Shown here: one piece after another, positions 1 through 7,488 of the stretch | How positions within the stretch are numbered: the stretch's first letter is position 1 | Layout of the letters: the number at the start of each line of letters is the position of its first letter | NCBI GenBank assembly: GCA_030696465.1 | Contig: JAUYSE010000206.1 | Coordinates: 1-15,223, forward strand | Direction of reading: 5' to 3' | Origin: Legionellaceae bacterium | GTDB taxonomy: Bacteria; Pseudomonadota; Gammaproteobacteria; Legionellales; Legionellaceae | DNA: 15,223 nt | The notes under the pieces: model-generated | Told to the model about the DNA's origin: nothing | Seen by the model: the letters and a program-made list of their open reading frames with translations, nothing else | Databases searched by the model: none | Position numbers and translations under genes: made by a program

Positions 1-1
1 T

Positions 2-136
2 TTCAGAGATGGCGATCTTTCGGTCTCCGGCATAGCCCAAGAGTCCCACTTCCACTTTCTTGATGTTGCGAGTTTGGACACAAAACTGCAGCTGCTTCAT
101 AATCCAAGGCAGTGGTCGATGATATACGATATGTGA
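2..136 (+). other. Edge fragment, possible 3' end of an unidentified ORF (reading direction uncertain)
   Basis: A + strand frame is open from the window edge and ends with TGA at 134-136, giving 44 residues ending PRQWSMIYDM. The opposite strand is also open here: from an ATG at 100-98 (-) it reads leftward off the edge for 33 codons, beginning MKQLQFCVQTRNIKKVEVGL, a composition (Lys/Val/Ile rich) that looks at least as protein-like. I recognise neither product. If the - strand reading is real, it is a gene divergent from dacB with a 51-bp gap. If the + reading is real, it is an upstream neighbour of dacB ending 15 bases before it. Only one can be a gene, and both may be spurious. Confidence 0.25.
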
Positions 137-151
137 CTGAAAGGATGCCCA

Positions 152-1939
152 ATGAAAAAAATGTTGCTCGGTTTACTCTGTATCACTTCCTCTATTGCAC
201 CTAGTTTTGCCAACATTGCCGCTGGTGCAAATGCTCTACTAAATCATATTGATCCCAATATGCCTATCGGTATCAGCGTATATGATCTAACAACCGGAAA
301 TATTCTCTACCGAAAAAATGCACAAGAGCTTTTCACCCCAGCCAGTAATATGAAACTCTTCTCAGATGCCTCAGCGCTCATGGCTTTAGGCCCAGATTAT
401 CATTTTCTCAATCAGCTCAGCACTAACAGTGCACGTATTGAACACGGGACCCTTGAAGGCAATTTATATCTCACACTCAGCGGAGATCCTTCGTTTTCAC
501 ACCAACGCTTACAAAAACTTTTTGCCAGCTTATCCACTTGGCATATTCAGCGAATCCATGGCAATATCATTATTGATAGCACCCACGCCAATGTTACTCC
601 TTCCGCGCCAGGATGGGATCCTCACGACTCTATCTATAGTTATGGTGCGCCTTTGGGGCCCGTCATGGTCGATGCCAACCGTCTCAATATCACCGTCAAC
701 CCCGGGAATCAAAACAACACCCCTGCGGTGATTGAAGTACACGATCCGAGCCATACTATTACCGTCGATAACGCGGTACGTACGCAACAATCCGATCGTT
801 GCGGTGTTTCTTTTTCTTTAGATAAAAATAACCATCTGACTGCGCGAGGCTGTATCCGTCCGGGGCAATGGGCGATACAACAAGGCATGGCGATTCATAA
901 TCCCCTCCTCTATGCACAAGGCGTAATTCGTCAAACGCTCTCACAAGAGCATATTACCCTCGAGGGCAGTATTCTACTGGGTAACACTCCGAAAGGCGCC
1001 TTACTCGTGGCCAATGATCACTCTAAATCTATCGCCCACCTTCTGGCCGATACTTTAAAGCCCTCAGACAACCTCTACGCAGATAGCTTGTTTTTACATG
1101 CGGCAGCCAAGCTCAATGGCTCGCCGGTCAACTGGGATAAAGCACAACCCATTATTAAGCAATTTTTGCAACAACAAACCGGGATTGATATGCGAAATGC
1201 CGTATTAGTCGATGGCTCAGGTTTGTCTCGATTTGACCGCGTAACCCCTAGCCAAACCGTCGATTTACTGCGGTTTTTGCATGATAAATTCCCGCTAGCC
1301 TATGAGTATATTGCAGCACTCCCAGTCTCTGGTCGTGATGGTACGCTTGCCAAACGGTTGAAGAAAGAGCAAGAACAAGACCTCGTTCGCGCTAAAACGG
1401 GCACCTTAACCGGCGTCAGCAGTTTGTCTGGATATCTCTATACTTCCAACGGACACACCCTCACCTTCGCCATATTTTTAAATCGTGGGCATACTAAAAA
1501 AGCAAAATACTTAGGGCCTTACAGCCCTGTGTTAGATGCTTTATGCGCGTACTTTCTCAAACAAACGCCACATAGCGCTATCTGGTCAGGTATTTTTCCA
1601 GCAAGAAGTCGTCTTTCTTACCAAGCCCATCAGACGCAAGCGCAATTGCAGCGTCAAGCGCAAGCCCGATGGCGTCAACTGGAAATCACCCTTAAACAAG
1701 GTCTAAAAGACCAAAATATTACTATTCTTTATCGTGGCAAAGAGTTGGTCATCGAAGATCATCAAACTGATCCCTCTTTGGTATTACATGCGCTTGAAAA
1801 AATAGCACAAAAACAATCGTTTGCGGCGCTATTACGCAGCTCCACACAACCTAATCGTAGTGGAGAAAAACCGATTATTGTTTGGGATAACAGCATATCC
1901 CAAGGAAAAAGAGAATGGATTATTCGCGAAGCGGTTTAA
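152..1939 (+). CDS. dacB: D-alanyl-D-alanine carboxypeptidase/endopeptidase PBP4 with C-terminal extension
   Basis: Periplasmic penicillin-binding protein of the PBP4 (peptidase S13) family, which trims pentapeptides and cleaves D-Ala-meso-DAP cross-links in peptidoglycan. A signal peptide is visible (Lys2-Lys3, hydrophobic core, likely cleavage after SFA at residue 20). The three active-site motifs are intact: SxxK at Ser65-Lys68 (SNMK), SxN at Ser305-Asn307 (SDN) and KTG at Lys415-Gly417. Their spacing is nearly that of E. coli PBP4 (62, 306, 417). The start is supported by AAGGA at 141-145, six bases before the ATG. E. coli PBP4 is 477 residues. Here the protein is 595, and the extra part from about residue 475 is a Gln/Arg-rich, probably helical stretch (490-520) followed by a small unassigned segment. 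Function of the core is secure; that of the extension is unknown. Confidence 0.95.
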   Translation: MKKMLLGLLCITSSIAPSFANIAAGANALLNHIDPNMPIGISVYDLTTGNILYRKNAQELFTPASNMKLFSDASALMALGPDYHFLNQLSTNSARIEHGTLEGNLYLTLSGDPSFSHQRLQKLFASLSTWHIQRIHGNIIIDSTHANVTPSAPGWDPHDSIYSYGAPLGPVMVDANRLNITVNPGNQNNTPAVIEVHDPSHTITVDNAVRTQQSDRCGVSFSLDKNNHLTARGCIRPGQWAIQQGMAIHNPLLYAQGVIRQTLSQEHITLEGSILLGNTPKGALLVANDHSKSIAHLLADTLKPSDNLYADSLFLHAAAKLNGSPVNWDKAQPIIKQFLQQQTGIDMRNAVLVDGSGLSRFDRVTPSQTVDLLRFLHDKFPLAYEYIAALPVSGRDGTLAKRLKKEQEQDLVRAKTGTLTGVSSLSGYLYTSNGHTLTFAIFLNRGHTKKAKYLGPYSPVLDALCAYFLKQTPHSAIWSGIFPARSRLSYQAHQTQAQLQRQAQARWRQLEITLKQGLKDQNITILYRGKELVIEDHQTDPSLVLHALEKIAQKQSFAALLRSSTQPNRSGEKPIIVWDNSISQGKREWIIREAV

Positions 1940-1969
1940 CGAAACTGCCTCACAAACTTTAGCAAAACG

Positions 1970-2003
1970 GTAACTACTCACTCCATCCCGGGCGAGTAGT
2001 TAC
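1970..2003. terminator. Inverted repeat between convergent dacB and the DUF2909 gene
   Basis: A perfect 10-bp inverted repeat, GTAACTACTC (1970-1979) and GAGTAGTTAC (1994-2003), is separated by a 14-base GC-rich loop. It lies between two convergent genes and its right arm contains the TAA stop of the - strand gene. On the - strand the stem is followed by CCGTTTTGC, a short T tract. On the + strand no T tract follows. It is best read as a hairpin terminator for the - strand gene, perhaps also a weak 3' end for dacB. The position fits, but the T tracts are poor. Confidence 0.5.
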
Positions 2004-2209
2004 GCACCAAGTGCATGCGGATGAATCCATCCGAATACAGCCGCCAGCAGCAGTAAGATAAATAAAGTGAGAGAAAGGCCTATCCGCCAACTGAGTGCAC
2101 GCACAGTACGATTAGAACTGCCATCATCCCGTACCAATGCAATTAAACCAGAACTCAGTGCAAATAAGATACCCAACATCAATGCGCCCACTAAGCTTTT
2201 AAAAATCAT
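2000..2209 (-). CDS. DUF2909 family twin-transmembrane protein
   Basis: A 69-residue inner-membrane protein with two hydrophobic helices (about residues 5-25 and 45-63) joined by a polar loop containing the family-like segment RDDGSSNRTVRALSWRI. The pattern GLxxLxxDxGxSxRTxxALxxRxxL is typical of DUF2909, a small proteobacterial family often found near cytochrome oxidase assembly genes, with no established biochemical role. Here no oxidase genes are adjacent. The start is supported by GAGGAA upstream on the - strand (2216-2221), five to six bases from the ATG. It is divergent from ubiK and convergent with dacB. Family assignment is from pattern memory, with moderate to good confidence. Confidence 0.8.
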   Translation of the reverse strand: MIFKSLVGALMLGILFALSSGLIALVRDDGSSNRTVRALSWRIGLSLTLFILLLLAAVFGWIHPHALGA

Positions 2210-2242
2210 ATGTATTCCTCGATAGAAAGCTATACCGTATTA

Positions 2243-2251
2243 TGTTATAAT
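2243..2251 (+). promoter_or_regulatory. Extended -10 promoter for ubiK
   Basis: TGTTATAAT is a perfect extended -10 element (TG-n-TATAAT) with the hexamer at 2246-2251. No good -35 is visible, which is common for extended -10 promoters. Transcription would begin near 2258, about 27 bases before the ATG chosen for ubiK. This argues against the far-upstream ATG at 2210. Confidence 0.55.
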
Positions 2252-2284
2252 ACCACGTATTGTTCTCTTTATATGCTAATATTT

Positions 2285-2524
2285 ATGCCTGATCACTCAT
2301 CATGGAATGATACCCTACAGAAAATCTGTAAGCGTGTTGAAACACATCTCACCCCTGTACGTCAAGAGATCGAAGAATCGCTCTCTATTCTCGCACAATC
2401 AGCCCTCAAAAGTTTAAATTTAGTGTCACGCACGGAGTTTGACTTACAACGTAAGGTACTTGAAAGAACACGAGAAAAATTATCAACCCTCGAAAAAGCA
2501 ATAGAAAAAGAGACGCCCCCCTGA
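2285..2524 (+). CDS. ubiK: Ubiquinone biosynthesis accessory factor UbiK (YqiC/BMFP family)
   Basis: A small coiled-coil protein of the BMFP/DUF526 family. UbiK binds UbiJ and supports the soluble Ubi hydroxylase complex in aerobic ubiquinone synthesis. The diagnostic segment is residues 46-70, with SRTEFDLQRKVLERTREKL matching the family motif (E. coli: LVSREEFDVQ.QVLLRTREKL), and it is predicted to be helical or coiled-coil. The frame is open back to an ATG at 2210, but a strong extended -10 lies inside that stretch and the extra residues (Cys/Tyr-rich) do not look like family sequence. I therefore start at the ATG at 2285 (79 residues, beginning MPDHSSWNDT). An ATG at 2273 is the alternative. 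Neither start has a clear Shine-Dalgarno sequence. It is followed by comM, a pairing seen in other gammaproteobacteria. Confidence 0.88.
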   Translation: MPDHSSWNDTLQKICKRVETHLTPVRQEIEESLSILAQSALKSLNLVSRTEFDLQRKVLERTREKLSTLEKAIEKETPP

Positions 2525-2550
2525 TACACTTGCCACGCAAAAAACCTTAA

Positions 2551-2572
2551 GAAATAATTTTGATGTTATTTC
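2551..2572 (+). repeat. Short AT-rich inverted repeat after ubiK
   Basis: GAAATAA (2551-2557) and TTATTTC (2566-2572) form a perfect 7-bp inverted repeat with an 8-base loop, 27 bases after the ubiK stop. It has no GC-rich stem and no trailing T run beyond the arm itself, so it is a weak terminator at best. It overlaps the proposed comM -35. Confidence 0.25.
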
Positions 2573-2587
2573 TATGGTGAATATACT
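2560..2587 (+). promoter_or_regulatory. Candidate sigma70 promoter for comM
   Basis: TTGATG (2560-2565) and TATACT (2582-2587) with a 16-base spacer resemble a sigma70 promoter (4/6 and 5/6 matches to consensus). The start of transcription would be near 2594, giving a leader of about 40 bases before the ATG at 2635. A small hairpin, TATACTC/GAGTATA (2582-2588 and 2595-2601), overlaps the -10 and start region and could be incidental. Confidence 0.4.
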
Positions 2588-2634
2588 CAGTGAAGAGTAT
2601 ACGTCCAAACCTCTCCAACCTATTAGGATCTTTT

Positions 2635-4164
2635 ATGCAGCATTTTGCGATCGCAAAAACGCGCAGCACTTTTGGCATACATGCCCCCGTAGTGCGCGTT
2701 GAAGTTCATCTGTCGCCCGGATTACCTCGATTTACCATGGTCGGACTACCAGAAACCGCCGTTAAAGAAAGCAAAGACCGCGTGCGCAGCGCCATTATCA
2801 ATAGTCAATTTGAGTTCCCTTGCCGAAAAATAACGGTTAATCTTTCCCCTGCTGATCTCCCTAAAAGTGGTAGTGGCTTTGATCTGCCTATTGCACTAGG
2901 TATTTTAGCGGCCTCCGGGCAAATCCCAAAAAATATACTGGAAACACACACTTTTATTGGCGAACTCGCGCTCAATGGAGAGCTACGGGGTATTGCCGAT
3001 ATTATTCCAATTATTTTGGGGGCACGACTAGAAAACGATATTTTAGTGATCCCTAAAGACAATGCCGAAGACGCGGCAGTTACACGCTATTCTCAGCTCT
3101 ATACTGGCAGCTGCTTACGTGAAATAGCCAGTTACCTCAGCGACAACACGCCCTTAGCTCAACCTCCATTTTCAAACGAGGAACCAGAATACCAATTTCC
3201 CTACGATTGGTCCGACATTAAAGGCCAAGAGTTTGCGAAGCAAGCCTTATTTATTGCGGCCTGTGGTGGGCATAGTGTATTACTGAGTGGCTCACCGGGT
3301 AGTGGTAAAACCATGCTCGCCAAACGCATTCTCACCTTATTACCCTTGCTTTCTGAACAGGCGGCTTTAGAATGTGCCGCCATCCATTCTTTAAGCAGCA
3401 AAAAATGGGATCGCCCCACTTGGCGCATGCCTCCTTTTCGTGCTCCACATCATACGGCATCCACAGTGGCTTTAGTGGGTGGCGGCAATCCTCCCAAACC
3501 TGGTGAAATTTCACTAGCGCATCATGGGGTTTTATTTCTCGATGAGCTTCCAGAGTTTCAACGACACACCCTAGAAACCCTGCGCGAGCCACTAGAAGCA
3601 CATGCTATTTGTATTGCACGTGCGGGCATCCAATTAGAATACCCTGCCTGTTTTCAATTAGTCGCCGCGATGAACCCCTGCCCTTGCGGACATTATGGCA
3701 ACCCACAACAAGAATGTATCTGCTCCCCGCCACAGATTCAGCGTTACTGGTCAAAATTATCGGGGCCTTTTCTTGATCGCATCGATATACAACTCACGGT
3801 ACATCCGGTGCCTCAAGCTCTTTTTTTAAATCCTACCCCGAGTAACGGTCCCAGCAGTAAAATATTACGCGAACGCGTCATTGAACTACGCAACCAGCAA
3901 TATACTCGGCAAGAATGCCTGAATGCCCATCTCACACCGCAAGCCTGTGAGCAATATTGCGTGCTCACCCCTCAAGCACAAGAATTTACCCGTCAAGCCA
4001 TGGAAAAACTCAAATTCTCCGCACGTGCTTATCATCGCTTATTAAAAATTGCCCGTACCATCAGCGATATAGAAAGCCCTCATCAAGAAACTATCCCGCT
4101 GAATGCTATAGAGCAAGCCTTAGCGCTCAGACATACTATTGGGGCTAAAGGAATTCCCGCCTGA
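2635..4164 (+). CDS. comM: ComM/YifB family AAA+ ATPase (Mg-chelatase-like)
   Basis: Hexameric AAA+ helicase of the YifB/ComM family, which in Vibrio cholerae drives branch migration during natural transformation. In the 509-residue form the order is an N-terminal ChlI/Lon-like domain (with TMVGLPETAVKESKDRVRSA near residues 34-53), Walker A GSPGSGKT at 219-226, Walker B VLFLDE at 299-304, the family segment MNPCPCG at 346-352 with further Cys at 361 and 363 (possible metal site), and GPFLDR at about 377-382 containing the arginine finger. E. coli YifB is 506 residues. I chose the ATG at 2635 because AGGA (2625-2628) sits six bases upstream and family proteins begin at this point. A GTG at 2590 would add 15 residues but lies upstream of the likely transcription start. 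The last residues (GIPA) and the stop are encoded by a dispersed repeat (4149-4198). Confidence 0.95.
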   Translation: MQHFAIAKTRSTFGIHAPVVRVEVHLSPGLPRFTMVGLPETAVKESKDRVRSAIINSQFEFPCRKITVNLSPADLPKSGSGFDLPIALGILAASGQIPKNILETHTFIGELALNGELRGIADIIPIILGARLENDILVIPKDNAEDAAVTRYSQLYTGSCLREIASYLSDNTPLAQPPFSNEEPEYQFPYDWSDIKGQEFAKQALFIAACGGHSVLLSGSPGSGKTMLAKRILTLLPLLSEQAALECAAIHSLSSKKWDRPTWRMPPFRAPHHTASTVALVGGGNPPKPGEISLAHHGVLFLDELPEFQRHTLETLREPLEAHAICIARAGIQLEYPACFQLVAAMNPCPCGHYGNPQQECICSPPQIQRYWSKLSGPFLDRIDIQLTVHPVPQALFLNPTPSNGPSSKILRERVIELRNQQYTRQECLNAHLTPQACEQYCVLTPQAQEFTRQAMEKLKFSARAYHRLLKIARTISDIESPHQETIPLNAIEQALALRHTIGAKGIPA

Positions 4165-4198
4165 TTATATTAGTGGTACCAAGGCTTATCGAATAAAG
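4149..4198 (+). repeat. Dispersed repeat, copy 1 (3' end of comM to start of TSUP remnant)
   Basis: This 50-base stretch, beginning AGGAATTCCCGCCTGATTAT and ending ATCGAATAAAG, recurs at 8687-8736 with a single difference (A at 4172, C at 8710). The next five bases (GGCTT, 4199-4203) also match the reverse complement of the right arm of copy 2 (8785-8795), so the true element edge is probably near 4203. The copy carries the comM stop codon and touches the point where TSUP homology begins, so it is probably the scar of an insertion or of a deletion at an inserted element. Confidence 0.85.
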
Positions 4199-4863
4199 GG
4201 CTTGTTTGCGGATTTTTAGGCGGCATTGTTGGTGCTATTACCGCACAAATCATAAGTAGCAATAGTCTTGCAAAAATGAGCCCTATTTTTCTGATTATTA
4301 TCTTTTTTTATCTGTTATTTTCCCCAAAGCTGGGGCTTGAAGATAAAGAGTCTCGCTGTAATCTGCTATATTTTTATATTATTTTTGGTTTTATCATGGG
4401 CTTTTATGATGGATTTTTAGGCCCTGGCACCGGCATCTTTTGGGTTTTCTTCCTGACCTATTTCTTAGGGTATAATTTCCAGAAAGCCACTGCCTATACC
4501 AAAGTTTTTAATTTAAACAGCAGCCTGATTGCCACCGTTTGTTTTGCCTTAGGATCGAATATTGATTACCGTGTTGCGCTCTGTATGTCTGTCGGACAAA
4601 TATTAGGGGGCAAACTAGGCGCGCATTATACCCTTAAAAATGGGGTCAAATTAATTAGACCTATTTTTACCGTAGTGGTGTTCTCTACCATTATTTCACT
4701 GTTCTATAAAAATTATAATTTACCGCCTCAAATAAGTAGTTTCTTCGCCAGTTTGAGTATGTCACTCATTTTATTAACCACATCGGGGATGATAGGGATT
4801 GTAGGAATCATCTTCGCTCTACGCTTATACAAAAGGTCCACTGAGAGGGAACTCATTTTCTAA
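4198..4863 (+). pseudogene. 5'-truncated YfcA-like TSUP/TauE-SafE permease
   Basis: The frame encodes the second part of a YfcA-type sulfite/organosulfur exporter family protein. The hallmark GFYDGFLGPGTGIFW, the downstream YNFQKATAYTKVFNLNSS and the GQILGGKLGAHYTLKNG segment are present. Homology to YfcA begins at GLVCGFLGGIVGAITAQI, encoded from 4198, and corresponds to roughly residue 90 of the E. coli protein. The whole first part, including the first GFIDSIAGGGG-like motif and the first membrane helices, is missing. A stop (TAG, 4171-4173) closes the frame within the adjacent repeat and the first ATG is at 4276 (195 residues), with no Shine-Dalgarno sequence. The C-terminus extends about 35 residues beyond YfcA with one more hydrophobic helix. 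It is convergent with polA. Probably non-functional, since half a TSUP fold is unlikely to transport. Confidence 0.8.
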
Positions 4864-4887
4864 AGAAATAGCATATTTTTCCAGCCA

Positions 4888-7488
4888 TTAATGTGCCGCA
4901 TCCCAATTAGGTCCTACCCCAACCGACACCAGCAATGGCACATCTAACTTACAAGCATGCTCCATATGCTGATGAATTAGCGCAACCGCTTCTTCTACAA
5001 CACTCGCATGCACTTCAAAGACCAATTCATCATGCACTTGTAATAGCATATGCATTGCAAAATCTGGACGGGCTTTTAGATACTGCGCCAAGGTAATCAT
5101 CGCTTTTTTAAGAATATCCGCTGCAGTTCCTTGCATAGGGGCATTAATAGCCGCTCTTTCTGCCGCTTTCTGTCGCATGACTTCTCTTGCTCTAATTTCC
5201 GGCAAATATAAGCGTCGACCAAATAAGGTTTCGACATAGCCTTGTTGACGAGCTAATGCGCGCGTCGTATCCATATACTGTAATACATTCGGATAACGCT
5301 CAAAGTAGATGTTGATATAGCGTTGTGCTTCTTGTCTATCGATCCCCAATTGCTTCGCCAGACCAAACGCTGACATCCCATAAATCAAACCAAAATTAAT
5401 GGCTTTAGCACGTCTTCTTTGTTCGGAGGTCACCGCATCTTGTGGCGTATTAAAAAGCTCGCTTGCCGTTGCCGTATGAATATCCGCTGCACTCGCAAAT
5501 GCCTTGAGCAAGCTGGGATCTTGCGACAAATGCGCCATAATACGCAGCTCAATTTGCGAGTAGTCCGCCGATACTAGCACATATCCCTCTTGCGGAATAA
5601 ATGCATTACGGATACGTCGACCTTCTTCGGTGCGAATCGGAATGTTTTGTAAATTAGGGTCACTGGAGCTCAAGCGTCCAGTCGCAGTAAGCGCTTGATG
5701 ATAAGAGGTATGCACTCGATGACTTTTCGGATGTATGTGCTTAGGGAGGCTTTCTATATAGGTCGATAATAACTTACTTAAGCCCCTATGTTCTAAAATC
5801 ACGGCAGGCAGTGGATAAAACGCCGCTAATTCTTGTAAGGTTGACTCCTTCGTGGAAGGATCCCCTTTAGGCGTTTTTTCAATCACGGGTAATTGCAGCT
5901 TTTCAAATAAAATATGCTGTAATTGTTTTGGCGACTGTAAATTAAACGCGCCTCCGGCGAGCTGCTCCGCCTCTTTCTCCAACACTTGAATACGTGCGTG
6001 TAGCCGTTCCCCCTGTACTTGCAACTGTACCGGATCAATACGTATCCCTATATGCTCCATATCCGCCAATACGCTAATCAACGGGATTTCAATCTGTTCA
6101 AGTACCGTCTGCAAAACGGGGGTGAGTTTTGGATACAGCAAATGATGTAAGTCCCAGACTTGCTGCGCTCTGAGCACGGTATATGCAGAAGGATCGCTAG
6201 GCACTGACGAGGGCGTCGTAAGATTTTTTTCTACTAAACGAGAAAGATTTGCATGGTCGCCATGACTATCTAATAAATACGACTCTAGCATCGTATCGAA
6301 GATTTGCCCTTGTAAGCAAATCTCTGCCTGCGTGCAGGCATGTAATAAGCCTTTCGCATAATGCGTAATCTTAGCAATTTCCGGGTTTTCTAAGAGTGCT
6401 CGCAACCATGAAAAACGCTGCTCTAATGAAGCCGTACTTGAAGCATCCTCAGTCAATGATAAATACGCCGCTTCCGTAGCCGTAGCCAGCCCTATCCCTT
6501 TAAAGCGAATATCCAGTGGATGACTACCCTCCAATAAAGGATACACCGCAACTTGCTTATTATCTAAAAAAATCCGATACAGTCGCTGAAAATCCGCTTC
6601 TTGCGTCATTATTTTTACAGGCACTTGTTCTTCTACAACCGGCGCAACAGATTTTTTCAATAAAGAGTGAAATTCTAGTTCGCGTAATAAATCTTGCAAG
6701 GCCGGCTCATCCGCCGCTTGCCATTGTAAATCGCTCATACATACTGGAAAATCTAACTGTGTTTGTATGGTCACTAATTTTTTTGACAGCGGTAAATGTG
6801 CCACACTCGCGCGTAAATGCTCGCCGATTACCCCGCCAATCTCATTCGCATGCAACAACAGTTGATCAAGTGAACCATACTGTGTCAGCCATTTCACAGC
6901 GGTTTTTGGACCACATTTAGATACGCCTGGAATGTTATCTGAGGTATCCCCTATCAAACTCAGGTAGTCAATAATTTGCGCTGGCTTCACCCCAAATTTA
7001 GCCTGCACACCTTCTTCATCCAGAATCGTGTTGCTCATGGTATTCACCAGCGTTACTTGCGGGCTCACCAATTGCGCAAAGTCTTTATCCATCGTCGAAA
7101 TAATAACTTCTTTGCCAGCCACCACCGCTTGTTGGGTGAGCGTACCAATAATATCATCAGCCTCCGTGCCTTCCTGCGACAAGATGGGTAGCCCCATATA
7201 ACGCAATAGTTTCAACAAAGGCTCAAATTGGCTTTGTAAATCTTGAGGCATAGAAGGACGATGCGCTTTATAATCACTGTACCATTCGTGCCGATGCGTT
7301 TTACCTTTGAGGTCAAATACAATCGCCATAAATGGGGTAGAATAATCCTTTCTAAGGCGATTAATCATTTGCACCACGCCATAAATAGCGCCAGTGGCTT
7401 GCCCCTTAGGCGTTACTAAAGGAGGTACTGCATGATAAGCTCGAAAAAAATAGGAGGAACCGTCAATTAAGACCAATGCTTGCGTCAT
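4888..7488 (-). CDS. polA: DNA polymerase I with degenerate proofreading domain
   Basis: Repair and Okazaki-fragment polymerase of family A, 866 residues (E. coli 928). Domains in order: 5'-3' flap exonuclease (about 1-280; acidic residues in EADDIIG 109-115, STMDKDF 131-137 and GDTSDNIPG 180-188), a 3'-5' exonuclease-like domain (about 290-455), and the polymerase (about 460-866). Polymerase motifs are intact: A DYSQIELR 642-649, O-helix RRRAKAINFGLIYG 691-704 and C QVHDE 817-821. The exonuclease-like domain lacks the catalytic acids: the DxE position reads VYPLLEG (315-321), the NLKYD position reads HYAKGLL (376-382), and the YxxxD position reads YTVLR (436-440). Proofreading is therefore probably absent, as in several other bacterial Pol I enzymes. 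The ATG overlaps the lpxD stop (ATGA), so it is likely translationally coupled. Confidence 0.97.
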   Translation of the reverse strand: MTQALVLIDGSSYFFRAYHAVPPLVTPKGQATGAIYGVVQMINRLRKDYSTPFMAIVFDLKGKTHRHEWYSDYKAHRPSMPQDLQSQFEPLLKLLRYMGLPILSQEGTEADDIIGTLTQQAVVAGKEVIISTMDKDFAQLVSPQVTLVNTMSNTILDEEGVQAKFGVKPAQIIDYLSLIGDTSDNIPGVSKCGPKTAVKWLTQYGSLDQLLLHANEIGGVIGEHLRASVAHLPLSKKLVTIQTQLDFPVCMSDLQWQAADEPALQDLLRELEFHSLLKKSVAPVVEEQVPVKIMTQEADFQRLYRIFLDNKQVAVYPLLEGSHPLDIRFKGIGLATATEAAYLSLTEDASSTASLEQRFSWLRALLENPEIAKITHYAKGLLHACTQAEICLQGQIFDTMLESYLLDSHGDHANLSRLVEKNLTTPSSVPSDPSAYTVLRAQQVWDLHHLLYPKLTPVLQTVLEQIEIPLISVLADMEHIGIRIDPVQLQVQGERLHARIQVLEKEAEQLAGGAFNLQSPKQLQHILFEKLQLPVIEKTPKGDPSTKESTLQELAAFYPLPAVILEHRGLSKLLSTYIESLPKHIHPKSHRVHTSYHQALTATGRLSSSDPNLQNIPIRTEEGRRIRNAFIPQEGYVLVSADYSQIELRIMAHLSQDPSLLKAFASAADIHTATASELFNTPQDAVTSEQRRRAKAINFGLIYGMSAFGLAKQLGIDRQEAQRYINIYFERYPNVLQYMDTTRALARQQGYVETLFGRRLYLPEIRAREVMRQKAAERAAINAPMQGTAADILKKAMITLAQYLKARPDFAMHMLLQVHDELVFEVHASVVEEAVALIHQHMEHACKLDVPLLVSVGVGPNWDAAH

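Noticed and set aside
429..944. Open frames inside and opposite dacB
   Set aside because: They are shadows of a well-supported gene, with no family resemblance or ribosome binding site.
2210..2284. N-terminal extension of UbiK from the ATG at 2210
   Set aside because: An extended -10 promoter lies within it, and the extra 25 residues are Cys/Tyr-rich and unlike the family; start moved to 2285.
2590..2634. GTG start giving a 524-residue ComM
   Set aside because: AGGA is correctly placed for the ATG at 2635, family proteins begin there, and the GTG lies at or before the predicted transcription start.
6516..7191. Two + strand open frames opposite polA
   Set aside because: Antisense to conserved polA coding sequence; composition (His/Arg/Pro rich) is typical of shadow frames.
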